Under the pieces are notes generated by a model. The model was not told the origin of the DNA, did not search any database, and saw nothing but the letters and a program-made list of their open reading frames with translations. From Ochrobactrum chromiisoli (GTDB taxonomy: Bacteria > Pseudomonadota > Alphaproteobacteria > Rhizobiales > Rhizobiaceae), in the NCBI RefSeq assembly GCF_026241335.1, contig NZ_JAPHAV010000010.1, positions 62,001-126,000 on the forward strand: a DNA stretch of 64,000 nt, written 5' to 3'. Both the position numbers and the translations under genes were made by a program. Every line of letters starts with the position of its first letter. The stretch's first letter is position 1. Below, piece by piece: positions 1 through 7,534 of the stretch.

Positions 1-732
1 GGCGTCAGTATCGTGCGATGCGACAAGGATTACGGGCCTGCTACAAAAGTTCTGCCTGCCGCACGTGATCTAAAAGACCAAAACGTCGATATCCTGTTTT
101 GCGATGATGACAAGATTTATGATGCTGGCTGGCATAAGCGTTTCAAAGATGCTTCGGCAGAACATCCTGATGCCTGTATCGTCGAAGTCGGAGAAAGCTT
201 TCCCGATATTTCTGACGATTGCCGCCCCACAGATCGGCTTCCGCGTGGCAGGTGGAAGAAAAAGAATTCTTCATACCGTACCAAGCGGATACTGAGCCTA
301 TTTTTATATAAGCCCAATCTTTCGACTGCCGGTTATGTAGACCAGCTCGCAGGCTTTGCCGGGGTGCTTGTACGCCCGGAATGGTTCGATGAAGCATTCT
401 ACGATATCCCGGATGTTATGTGGACTGTGGACGATCCCTGGTTGTCCGGCCATTTGGAACGTCGCGGGATCCCGATTTGGATGACCGGAAAGCGCAAGCA
501 CTTACCGGAAACCGAAGGTGCCAGTATTGATAGCTTATTGGGCTTCGTAGAAGCAGGGCATAATCGAGTGAATGCCGATTTGCTGGTTATCGATTATTTT
601 CGCGAGAAATATGGAATATGGAAGAAAGGCGGCGAATTGAATCAAGAATCCTCGCTTCGCACCGGCCCGATGAGAGAACTTGCGCGCCGAAGGGAGCGCG
701 AATTGCAATTGGAAAACTCGCAGCCAGCTTAA
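1..732 (+). CDS. Glycosyltransferase family 2-like protein, 5' end outside the window
   Basis: The frame is open to the window edge. The first codons (GVSIVRCDKDYGPATK) already read as conserved family sequence, so the real start lies upstream and the GTG at 13 is not it. An acidic DDD cluster in the stretch ILFCDDDKIYD, a form of the metal/nucleotide-sugar site of GT-A folds, and a later VDDPWLSGHL stretch match bacterial family-2-like glycosyltransferases that decorate surface polysaccharide. No membrane segment is visible. It points toward the broken phage tail-sheath gene at 806-1051, so it may be prophage cargo or the host gene at the edge of a deletion; the window does not show which. 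The family call is good; donor and acceptor are unknown. Confidence 0.72.
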   Translation, partial: GVSIVRCDKDYGPATKVLPAARDLKDQNVDILFCDDDKIYDAGWHKRFKDASAEHPDACIVEVGESFPDISDDCRPTDRLPRGRWKKKNSSYRTKRILSLFLYKPNLSTAGYVDQLAGFAGVLVRPEWFDEAFYDIPDVMWTVDDPWLSGHLERRGIPIWMTGKRKHLPETEGASIDSLLGFVEAGHNRVNADLLVIDYFREKYGIWKKGGELNQESSLRTGPMRELARRRERELQLENSQPA

Positions 733-805
733 GCAAGTGCAACAGCAGATTCCCACATTATATCGATGTCTTCATGTGTTTTCGCTATATCTGGCGTACT
801 GCCGA

Positions 806-1051
806 TTAATTCAAACAACGAGTCTGTGCGTTGATCCCTTTGACGGCATCGGTGAGACAGCCGGTGCCAAGTGCTTCAACAGCATCGCCATTGCTTGTGG
901 AAGTGCGGACTGGCGTATCCTCTGGATATTCAGAAGCTGATGCATCGTTTGAAGTTTCGGTGAGCAGTATTTTTGAAAAGTCTGCGCCGAGAACCGGCAA
1001 CGGTTCGTCATTTGGCCGCGTAAAAGTCATGCCGAAAGTCGGTGTCGACAT
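806..1051 (-). pseudogene. Truncated phage contractile tail sheath gene (N-terminal stump)
   Basis: On the minus strand an ATG at 1051 with a good Shine-Dalgarno (AAAGGA) opens an 81-codon frame. It begins with FGMTFTRPNDEP, then VLGADFSKILL and, near the end, LGTGCLTDAVKGINAQ. From my knowledge of the family this is the N-terminus of Mu/P2-like tail sheath proteins, normally about 400-500 residues. Similarity stops right after GINAQ and the frame closes five codons later, so about 80 % of the gene is missing and the stump ends in unrelated sequence near 820. This is direct evidence of a tailed-phage remnant and of a deletion or recombination joint. It is unlikely to be functional. Confidence 0.75.
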
Positions 1052-1106
1052 CGGGTTCGTTCCTTTAATTTTAGGGTATGCCCCGCCACAGGCTGATTTC
1101 GGCAAC

Positions 1107-1137
1107 AAAAAAACCCGGCACTAAGGCCGGGCTTTTG
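1107..1137 (-). terminator. Intrinsic terminator of the family-25 glycosyltransferase gene
   Basis: Read on the minus strand, a CCCGG/CCGGG stem with a short loop (1114-1131) is followed by an uninterrupted T-run (A-run at 1107-1113 on the plus strand). It lies 44 bp after the stop codon of the gene at 1181-1963 and before the tail-sheath start. It would isolate the cargo gene from the phage late gene downstream. Confidence 0.75.
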
Positions 1138-1180
1138 GTTAGTTTATTTATTGGCTGCTTTTAGCGATGCAGCGAAAAGC

Positions 1181-1963
1181 TTAAGCGATATCTTTATCGC
1201 GCGGTATTGGTCCCCATTGTCCAGCCCGCGTTAAATTCACCCATGTGCCTTTTGAGTTGTGCTTTGTGCGGCGTACGAACCTTGTAGCTTCACGCCAGAG
1301 AAGCGGGAAGAATGTTGGACGGCTTTTACGTGGCCTGTTTCCTCCAATGGTGCTTTGTAGCCCAGACTGCCAACAGATAGCTGGCGTAATCTGATATATA
1401 TTAAACTCGTTAAAGGGACCGTCTTCCGGATCAAAAAGGAAATGGTCAACCGGCGCGGGCGCTTTGTCCATCATCTTGATAAGGCGTTGCGCTGCTATCC
1501 GCGAAATAATGTATCCACCTGTTTGCAAATGGCGCGACAATAGGCGTGTAACTGCGTATGGCCCTTCTTTAGTAACTGGGAGTGAGATTAAAACCTCATG
1601 TCCATACGCATCAATCTTAACAAGGTCAGCTTCTGCAGGAAGCCAATGGTCGGAGGAAAGAAGACGGGCGGCACCGTTGCTCAAAGTAACATCGTCTTCA
1701 AATATAGCCGAAAAAGCTGCTTCGCTTTTAGCTGCCATTTCTATGCACTTTCGATGCGATAGGAAGCATCCAATTTCGGTTGGTCCGAGGGCGATAGGCC
1801 AATTCTTGCTAAGCTGGGTATAGGAAGCCAACTTTTCCTCTGAAAGAGCGCGCCCATCAACTGCTTCCACTCGCTCAAATGTCAGTCCATGCTTTTCGAA
1901 CTGCGAAGCCATAAATTCCAGCCGATCACGACTGCGATCAAGATTGATGAGATAACAATTCAT
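1181..1963 (-). CDS. Glycosyltransferase family 25 (LPS-type) protein, prophage cargo
   Basis: The 260-residue protein starts MNCYLINLDRSRDR, the typical opening of GT25 enzymes of the LpsA/Lex1 type that transfer sugars, often galactose, to lipooligosaccharide. ALGPTEIGCFLSH (58-70) and the acidic IFEDDV (EDD at 89-91) are the family's conserved blocks. The length is usual and no signal peptide is present, so it should act on the cytosolic face of the inner membrane. The ATG at 1963 has AAGGGG just upstream. The gene lies alone between phage genes with its own terminator (1107-1137) and presumably its own promoter in 1964-2068. That is how phage 'moron' genes for serotype conversion are arranged. 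The sugar is unknown. Confidence 0.82.
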   Translation of the reverse strand: MNCYLINLDRSRDRLEFMASQFEKHGLTFERVEAVDGRALSEEKLASYTQLSKNWPIALGPTEIGCFLSHRKCIEMAAKSEAAFSAIFEDDVTLSNGAARLLSSDHWLPAEADLVKIDAYGHEVLISLPVTKEGPYAVTRLLSRHLQTGGYIISRIAAQRLIKMMDKAPAPVDHFLFDPEDGPFNEFNIYQITPAICWQSGLQSTIGGNRPRKSRPTFFPLLWREATRFVRRTKHNSKGTWVNLTRAGQWGPIPRDKDIA

Positions 1964-2068
1964 TGAAGCCCCTTTTCGTGGTCCTTGAATTAAGGGGCTT
2001 CTAATTGGTAGTCAATCATTCAAGAGCCGCTCCCAACAACCATAACGTGTCGATATGGCAAGCAGTGA

Positions 2069-2200
2069 CGTGGCGAAACGCGCACGCGCGATCATCAGAG
2101 CAATTCACAATCGGCGGAAAGCTACGCCAGCCAGAGCGGCGGCGGCTTCGCGCGTGATCTCGATGACGAAATCCCTTTTGCGCCGGAATGGCGCGGATAA
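2069..2200 (+). pseudogene. 3' remnant of an SSB-like phage gene
   Basis: This 43-codon frame follows an in-frame TGA at 2066 and has no start codon. Its polar, glycine-rich tail (SYASQSGGGFARD) leads into DLDDEIPFAPEWRG and a stop at 2198-2200. The acidic DDEIPF is the type of C-terminal tip that single-stranded DNA-binding proteins use to dock partners, although a true SSB normally ends at the Phe. It sits 36 bp before the first early gene, in the same direction. I read it as the surviving end of a phage ssb-like gene whose body was lost, perhaps when the cargo gene to its left arrived. The SSB assignment rests only on the tail. Confidence 0.45.
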
Positions 2201-2235
2201 ATTCCCCCGATTTTTAAACCGCAGCAGAGGAAGCC

Positions 2236-2592
2236 ATGCAACGCATCCGTGACTCCAATACCATCATTGGCATTTTGGAAAATGGCGAGGTTGTTCCCCG
2301 CCTTTCCAAAGAATTGCTGGAAACATTTCTCGCCTTGAAAGAGCACACAGGCGACCGCCCCAAGGTGAAAGCCAAAGGGTCGGTCACGCTCAAACTCAAT
2401 ATTGAAGTGGTGGACGGCACAGTCACCATCGAAGCCGATATTGGTTCGAAACGACCAAAGCAGGTTCATGGATCTTCGCATTTCTGGATGCTCGAAGACG
2501 GCAGTCTTTCAACGCAACACCCCAAGCAAATCGACATGTTCGGCGGCCCACGTGAGGCAACGCGCAGCCCGTCCGGCGTGATCAACGCATAA
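2236..2592 (+). CDS. Phage-type hypothetical protein, 118 aa
   Basis: An ATG with GAGGAA six bases upstream opens an ordinary soluble reading frame. The N-terminus (RIRDSNTIIGILENGEVV) is followed by a charged region, a beta-rich centre (VTLKLNIEVVDGTVTIEADI) and a loose C-terminus. I recognise no catalytic motif. It is 25 bp upstream of the DUF2303 gene on the same strand and is surely co-transcribed with the early module. Position suggests a role in phage DNA metabolism or recombination, but that is inference only. Confidence 0.65.
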   Translation: MQRIRDSNTIIGILENGEVVPRLSKELLETFLALKEHTGDRPKVKAKGSVTLKLNIEVVDGTVTIEADIGSKRPKQVHGSSHFWMLEDGSLSTQHPKQIDMFGGPREATRSPSGVINA

Positions 2593-2617
2593 TTTTTCAA
2601 CAGCCATAGGATTTAAA

Positions 2618-3565
2618 ATGTCTGAGACTCCGATTGCAACAAACGCAGTTCACAATCTGGCCATTGATATCACTGCCGCAGCCGAACTGGGCGCGCAGGC
2701 AAGTGGTGCTGAGCTCGTCACAATTGAAACCACGGAATCAATGATCGGGCTTCCAAAGGAAGTGCCAGCCTTATTGACGCGCGGCAGCACACCGTCAATT
2801 TCGGGTGTTGATCATATTCTTGAAAAATATCGCGTCTTTCCAAGCCGCAAGCGCGGTGTCGCGCAAGTGCAGACTTTGGATGCATTGATTGATCTGACCA
2901 ATCGCCACAAAACGGAAGACTCGGCAATATTTGCCAATCTTGATTGGACCAAGCCAAGCCTCACATCGATAATTGATTATCATCGCAATCTGTCGGGTGG
3001 AGATGCTGATAACTGCCAGCATCGTATCCATTATGAGTTTCCTTTGTCAGATGACTGGAAACTCTGGGTTAAGAATGACGGCGAGGTGATGAGCCAGCAG
3101 GATTTTGCCATCTTTTTGGAAGATCGCATTCCTGACCTTGCTTCACCGACGGAGGGTGAAATTGCGACCATTGAGCGTGATTTCAACACCACGGTGGCGC
3201 TGCCGTCGCAGCTGGTTAACCTGTCACGCAAAATGCAAGTCAATGTGTCTTCGCAGGTGAAGACAGAAACCAAGTTACAGTCTGGGGAAGGGCAGATTCA
3301 GTGGGAAGAAACCCACACAGGCGCTGACGGTCAGCCGGTCAAAGTGCCGGGCATATTCATTCTGTCCATCGCCCCATTCTTTATGGGAGAGAAAGTGCGC
3401 ATTCCGGTGCGCCTGCGCTATCGCATGAGCAATCAGAAGGTTGTCTGGTTCTACAATATCTACCGTCCAGATTTGGTGATCACGCAGCAAGTTGAAGCGG
3501 ATTTGCTGACGCTGACCAAGCAGACAGAGCTGCCTTCATTCGCTGGCAAGCCGGAGATCAGCTAA
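2618..3565 (+). CDS. DUF2303 family phage protein
   Basis: The 315-residue protein matches the DUF2303 family as I know it: a central block DALIDLTNRHKTEDSAIFA, then YEFPLSDDWKLWVKNDGE and MSQQDFAIFLEDRIPDL, and a beta-rich C-terminal half. DUF2303 proteins occur in tailed phages and prophages of proteobacteria, next to recombination and replication genes; no biochemical function is established to my knowledge. Its TAA overlaps the ATG of the clamp gene (TAATG), which suggests translational coupling. There are no membrane segments. Confidence 0.8.
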   Translation: MSETPIATNAVHNLAIDITAAAELGAQASGAELVTIETTESMIGLPKEVPALLTRGSTPSISGVDHILEKYRVFPSRKRGVAQVQTLDALIDLTNRHKTEDSAIFANLDWTKPSLTSIIDYHRNLSGGDADNCQHRIHYEFPLSDDWKLWVKNDGEVMSQQDFAIFLEDRIPDLASPTEGEIATIERDFNTTVALPSQLVNLSRKMQVNVSSQVKTETKLQSGEGQIQWEETHTGADGQPVKVPGIFILSIAPFFMGEKVRIPVRLRYRMSNQKVVWFYNIYRPDLVITQQVEADLLTLTKQTELPSFAGKPEIS

Positions 3566-4692
3566 TGTCGGCCACCAGTTTCACAATCGCGCGGGGAGCA
3601 TTGCTCCCCGCCTTGAAGGCGGTCAACCGGGCCGTCGAAAAGCGCAACACGATTCCTATTCTTGGCAATGTGCTGATGAGTGCCGAGGATGACCGCCTTT
3701 GTGTAACCTGCACCAACCTTGACCTTGAAGTGCGCGCAAGCGCCGAAGCGCCGGGCATTGACGCGATCGCATCTTTCACGATGCCATCCGCATTGCTGCA
3801 TGATGCTGTCAGCAAGTTTGCAGATGGTGCGAATGTTAAATTTGAGGGCGACGACGCACATGTGAATGTATCGGCTGGCCGATCGCGCTTTCGCCTGCAG
3901 GTGCTGCCGGCGTCTGACTTTCCAGAAATGTCAGCGGGAGATTTTACGCACCATTTCAGTTTAACGGGTGCGGATATGGCGGACGCTATTGCCAAAGTCA
4001 GCTTCGCAATTTCTACGGAGGAAACCCGTTATTATCTGAATGGAATTTACCTTCACAGAACAGATGATCATCTGGCCTTTGTCGCCACAGACGGCCATCG
4101 CCTGGCACTGGTCAAGCTTGCGCCGCCCGAAGGCAGCGAAGGTATGCCAGGCGTTATCATTCCTCGTGCGACAGTCAGCCTGCTCAGGCATCTTGCAAGC
4201 GCAGAGGGCGACGTAGCAATCAGCCTGTCGGCGCAAAAAATCCGCTTCGAAATGCCTGGTGGCATCGTGATCACGTCAAAGCTCATCGATGGCAATTATC
4301 CAGACTATCCAAGGGTTATTCCCGCGAACAATGACAAATCCTACATGGTTGAGCGCGAGGCTCTCACCGCTGCTCTGGGGCGCGTGATGACGCTTTCATC
4401 AGAGCGCGGGCGCGCCGTGAAGTTCTGCTTTAAGGCTGTGGAATTGCAGCTTGAAACAAACAACCCGGACCACGGCCAGGCACAGGATAGCATCAACATT
4501 ACCGGCAGTGCGCCGGACGACTTCCAAATCGGGTTTAACGGCCGCTACTGCCTCGACATTCTTGAGGCGGTCGATTCCAAGGAACTGACCTTTGAACTCA
4601 GTGATCCCGGCTCACCCTGCAAAATCACGCCAACTGAAACCCCAGGCAGCGGCGAAAAGCCTCTTTTCGTGCTGATGCCAATGCGGGTGTGA
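3565..4692 (+). CDS. Phage-borne DNA polymerase III beta subunit (sliding clamp) homologue
   Basis: The 375-residue length and layout are those of a bacterial beta clamp: three topologically equal domains, with FTIARGALLPALKAVNRAVEKR opening domain 1, the central ATDGHRLALVKL block, and a C-terminus ending LFVLMPMRV like the canonical M-P-M-R-L/V end that lines the partner-binding cleft. The host surely has its own dnaN near the origin, so this is an extra copy in the prophage's early operon, one base overlapped with DUF2303. It could recruit host polymerase to phage DNA or compete with the host clamp. Sequence is well conserved with no frameshift, so it may still be functional. Confidence 0.85.
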   Translation: MSATSFTIARGALLPALKAVNRAVEKRNTIPILGNVLMSAEDDRLCVTCTNLDLEVRASAEAPGIDAIASFTMPSALLHDAVSKFADGANVKFEGDDAHVNVSAGRSRFRLQVLPASDFPEMSAGDFTHHFSLTGADMADAIAKVSFAISTEETRYYLNGIYLHRTDDHLAFVATDGHRLALVKLAPPEGSEGMPGVIIPRATVSLLRHLASAEGDVAISLSAQKIRFEMPGGIVITSKLIDGNYPDYPRVIPANNDKSYMVEREALTAALGRVMTLSSERGRAVKFCFKAVELQLETNNPDHGQAQDSINITGSAPDDFQIGFNGRYCLDILEAVDSKELTFELSDPGSPCKITPTETPGSGEKPLFVLMPMRV

Positions 4693-4700
4693 GGTGAATT

Positions 4701-4895
4701 ATGAAAAGGCCTGTTCCGTTCAAGCAAGCCGATGTGACACGAGCCATTAAGGGTGCCATTGCAGCTGGAATGAAAGTAGCAAGAGCAGAGATAGATCAGA
4801 CCGGCAAGATCATCGTATTTTCACCGAGTGAAGATGCGTTGAAGCCCACAAATGAACTAGACAAGTGGTTGGCAGAGAATGCGCGTGCGTCTTAA
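4701..4895 (+). CDS. Small phage protein, 64 aa
   Basis: An ATG with GAGGTG upstream, eight bases after the clamp stop, encodes a 64-residue basic-then-acidic protein (VTRAIKGAIAAGMKVARAEI). Similar short proteins commonly sit just before integrases in rhizobial prophages. The fold is unknown, though size and position would suit an excisionase-like or DNA-binding accessory role. Its last 17 bases overlap the start of the integrase gene, so the two are probably translationally coupled. Confidence 0.6.
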   Translation: MKRPVPFKQADVTRAIKGAIAAGMKVARAEIDQTGKIIVFSPSEDALKPTNELDKWLAENARAS

Positions 4896-5910
4896 AGGCA
4901 TCAACAAATCGGTAAAGAAACTGGCGAACGGAGATGTCGTTACTTATTGGTATGCGTGGCGCGGCGGGCCGAAGCTGAAAGGCAAGCCGGGCGACGACGA
5001 GTTTATTAATTCGTATAACGAAGCGATTGCCACGAAGGTGAAGCCAAAAGCTGGTTCGCTTCAGTCAATTCTTAATGGCTTTCAGGAAACAACCATTTGG
5101 GACGATCTCGCACCACGCACCAAAAAAGACTATGTGAAACTCATTAAAGTCATTGAACAGAAATTCGGAAGTTTTCCGCTATCCGCTCTGGCAGATACAC
5201 GAACCCGATCAGTTTTCATGCAGTGGCGTGATGAACGCGCAAAACAGTCGCGGCGGCAGGCAGACTATGGTTGGCAGGTCCTAGCACGCATTTTCTCATG
5301 GGCGCATGGCAATGGGCTGATCCTTGCTAATCCATGCGAGAAGGGCGGTCGCGTTTATCGCGGCACTCGCGCTGATAAAGTTTGGACGTTTGATGATGAG
5401 CAACTATTTTTGGAGAAGGCCCCACCTAATTTACATCTGGCTTTGATTTTAGCTCTGTGGACAGGGCAACGGCAAGGCGACTTACTAAGCCTGACGTGGC
5501 AGGCTTATGACGGGCAGCGTATTCGTTTGAGACAATCCAAAACCGGTTCACGTGTAATAATTCCCGTTGGCGCGCCTCTGAAGGCTGCGCTTGATTCAAT
5601 CGCTGATAAATCAGGTCTAATATTGAAAACAATTGAAGGAGCCGCATGGACTGCCGATGGCTTCAGGTCATCGTGGAGGAAAGCATGCATAAAGGCCGGC
5701 ATCACCGGAGTGACCTTCAACGACTTGCGCGGAACAGCTGTGACGCGGCTTGCACTGGCAGAATGTACAGAGGCGGAGATCGCAACAATCAGCGGACATA
5801 GCCTGCGTGATGTGCGTTCAATTCTTGATGCGCACTATCTGAACCGCGATCCGAAACTGGCCGAATCTGCAATCAGAAAGCTCGAAAGCAGAACTAACTT
5901 TGCAAACTGA
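4879..5910 (+). CDS. int: Tyrosine recombinase / phage integrase
   Basis: The 343-residue protein has an N-terminal DNA-binding arm and a SAM-like core domain (about 60-160), then the catalytic domain. Visible active-site positions are R198 (WTGQRQGDLLSL), K221, R284, H307 (ISGHS) and the nucleophile Y320 (DAHYLNRD). The box II motif, usually H-x-x-R, reads FNDLRGTA, so the first histidine is replaced by N281. It should catalyse recombination between the phage site and the tRNA-Gln 3' end 60 bp downstream. The start overlaps the preceding small gene. The frame is intact, but the substitution leaves activity uncertain. Confidence 0.88.
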   Translation: MRVRLKGINKSVKKLANGDVVTYWYAWRGGPKLKGKPGDDEFINSYNEAIATKVKPKAGSLQSILNGFQETTIWDDLAPRTKKDYVKLIKVIEQKFGSFPLSALADTRTRSVFMQWRDERAKQSRRQADYGWQVLARIFSWAHGNGLILANPCEKGGRVYRGTRADKVWTFDDEQLFLEKAPPNLHLALILALWTGQRQGDLLSLTWQAYDGQRIRLRQSKTGSRVIIPVGAPLKAALDSIADKSGLILKTIEGAAWTADGFRSSWRKACIKAGITGVTFNDLRGTAVTRLALAECTEAEIATISGHSLRDVRSILDAHYLNRDPKLAESAIRKLESRTNFAN

Positions 5911-5969
5911 TGTGCAAACCGCTCGAAACTGTTCTAGTTTTATACTGGAGATTATCTAATGAAAACAAA

Positions 5970-6015
5970 TGGCTGGGGAACCTGGATTCGAACCAGGACT
6001 AACGGAGTCAGAGTC
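5970..6015. other. Probable prophage attachment site within the tRNA-Gln 3' half
   Basis: Integrases of this type usually cross over in the anticodon or T-arm of the tRNA they sit beside. The integrase stop lies 60 bp from the tRNA CCA end, so the 3' half of the gene is the likely core. No matching duplicate was seen at lower coordinates, so the exact core cannot be delimited here. Confidence 0.4.
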
Positions 6016-6043
6016 CGTGGGTCTACCGTTAACCTATTCCCCA
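5970..6043 (-). tRNA. tRNA-Gln (anticodon CTG)
   Basis: Read on the minus strand, a 7-bp acceptor stem TGGGGAA/TTCCCCA pairs 6037-6043 with 5974-5980, followed by the G discriminator and an encoded CCA (5970-5972). The anticodon arm ACGGA-CTCTGAC-TCCGT gives anticodon CTG, decoding CAG, and the T-loop reads GGTTCGAATCC. The length is 74 nt. Its 3' end faces the integrase gene, and the gene is intact, as expected when a phage restores the tRNA end on integration. Confidence 0.93.
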
Positions 6044-6499
6044 GCAGGGTTTGCTTGTCAGTCTTACTGATCTGAACAGCACTTTCGACAGAAGCGTGAA
6101 GCTTTGTTTGTCGACGGCCTCCATCTAGCGAACTCAAACGATGAGTGCAAGCCCTTCTTTTAAAAAAATGTGGTAAATTCAGTTATTTCTTTGTTGCTCC
6201 GGGGAGGCCTTGGTATTGCATCGGTAGCTGAAACGGATGGTAATAAAAAACGTATGGCCCGCCCCGTTGCAAGAGGATTTTACGGTGTGCTGATCAGTCT
6301 GCGTCAACGTATACGGTCTCATGAGCAAGCTCATGGCCAAGATGGACATCCGCACGTTCAGAGCCCCAATAAAGACCTCGGCAACAAGTGCCATTTTTTT
6401 AACCGGGCTTTCCAAACGCCGTTCGACTGTCAGGCCATCTTCACGATCCTTCCTGCAAACCTCGTTTGACTACGCGTTGATAGTGCGTAGCCGATCCGA
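6044..6499. other. Gene-poor stretch between tRNA-Gln and the IS110 transposase
   Basis: I see no convincing coding region in these 456 bp. Short frames have no ribosome-binding site and no family resemblance. The 100 bp nearest the transposase stop (about 6390-6499) hold a CTACGC/GCGTAG inverted repeat and probably belong to the noncoding end of the insertion sequence. The rest looks like decayed flanking DNA. Confidence 0.5.
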
Positions 6500-7531
6500 T
6501 TACACAGCTACAGGGTAACTGCGATCAAAGCCTGTTTCTTTGCGCAAGGCAGCCCACGCTATCCGCGCCAACTTATTTGCTAACGCCACAACCACAGCGT
6601 TACGGTGCACACCGCGCTCGATCATGGCTGTCAACCATCGCCCCAGAGGCGTGTCAGTTGTAGAAAGCGACGGTAATGCCGCGCGAGCGCCATGAATAAG
6701 CAGAGTGCGCAAATAGGTGTTGCCACGTTTCGATATCCCAAGCAGTCGGGGTTTACCGCCGGTGCTGTACTGTCTGGGGACCAATCCGAGCCAGGCACCC
6801 AGGTCGCGCGCTTTGGTGAAGCTGCTCGCATCACCCACCGCAGCGACCAGGGCCGTTGCGTTAAGCACACCAATACCGGGTATCGAGGTCAGTCTGCGCA
6901 TAGCGGCATCACCGCGTGCCAGCTGGATAAACTCGGTATTCAAGGCTCCGATCTTCGCGTCGAGTTCCTTCCATTCCGCACGCAACTCGCCAACCAGCTG
7001 ACACAGACGCGGCGACAATATCTCATTGCTCCCGGCAAGCATTCCATCCACGCAAAGCTCGAGTTTCCGTCTCCCAACCGGAAAGATCAGCCCGCGTTCC
7101 AGCAGAATTGCACGAAGCTGATTGATGAGGTTCGTTCGTTCGGCCACAAGCCGAGAACGCACCCGATGCAGCGTCTGGATGTCCAGCTGTTCCTGGCTCT
7201 TGAGGTTCACGAAACGCATGGTCGGTCGAGATGCAGCTTCGGCAATACCCTCAGCATCCCGATCGTCGTTTTTCTGGGCTTTGATATACGGACGAACGTA
7301 TTCCGGTGACATCAACCGTATCTCATGACCGCGCGCCGCAAACAAACGGCCCAAATGATGGGCGCCACAGCATGCTTCCATTGCGACAACACAAGCCGGA
7401 AGTGTTGACACATAATCGATAAGTGTCTGACGACGCATCGTTCTGCGAGTAACCACCGCGCCAGTTGCATCGACGCCAACTACGCTGCAAGAGGTCTTGC
7501 CCAGATCAACTCCAAGGATCACAATAGACAT
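6500..7531 (-). CDS. IS110-family transposase (DEDD recombinase)
   Basis: The ATG at 7531 has AAGGAA nine bases upstream; a GTG nine codons earlier is a weaker start. The N-terminal RuvC-like DEDD domain is recognisable from GVDLGK (D9), VVAMEACCGAHH and KNDDRDAEGIAEA. The C-terminal Tnp_20 domain has SIPGIGVLNATALVAAVGD and KPRLLGISKRGN with the conserved serine. The length (343 aa) is typical and the frame intact. IS110 enzymes recombine a circular intermediate into a target without making target-site duplications. For several members this is guided by an RNA encoded in the element's noncoding end. No neighbouring gene is visibly interrupted. Confidence 0.9.
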   Translation of the reverse strand: MSIVILGVDLGKTSCSVVGVDATGAVVTRRTMRRQTLIDYVSTLPACVVAMEACCGAHHLGRLFAARGHEIRLMSPEYVRPYIKAQKNDDRDAEGIAEAASRPTMRFVNLKSQEQLDIQTLHRVRSRLVAERTNLINQLRAILLERGLIFPVGRRKLELCVDGMLAGSNEILSPRLCQLVGELRAEWKELDAKIGALNTEFIQLARGDAAMRRLTSIPGIGVLNATALVAAVGDASSFTKARDLGAWLGLVPRQYSTGGKPRLLGISKRGNTYLRTLLIHGARAALPSLSTTDTPLGRWLTAMIERGVHRNAVVVALANKLARIAWAALRKETGFDRSYPVAV

Positions 7532-7534
7532 TGG

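Larger units (their letters stand above)
806..6043. mobile_element. Degraded prophage integrated at the 3' end of tRNA-Gln
   Basis: The interval combines a tail-sheath stump, a glycosyltransferase cargo gene, an SSB-like 3' fragment, a phage early module (DUF2303, beta clamp, small proteins) and a tyrosine integrase that stops 60 bp before the 3' end of a tRNA-Gln gene. That is the classic arrangement of a tRNA-integrated phage. Head, packaging, lysis and repressor genes are absent, so it is a remnant. The left boundary is uncertain: the element may continue past the window start, and no second copy of the tRNA 3' end was seen between 1 and 5969. The interval given is therefore a minimum. Confidence 0.65.

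Noticed and set aside
2055..2252. A 65-codon basic frame before the phage early genes
   Set aside because: It overlaps the SSB-like tail in another frame and the start of the 118-aa gene; composition is Arg/Ala-rich as expected for an off-frame reading.
6170..6469. A possible gene downstream of tRNA-Gln
   Set aside because: The candidate frames lack ribosome-binding sites, and a seeming HExxH-like stretch (SHEQAHG) is not in a protease context.
6692..7309. A 205-codon plus-strand frame inside the IS110 transposase
   Set aside because: Antisense to an intact transposase and without similarity to a known protein.
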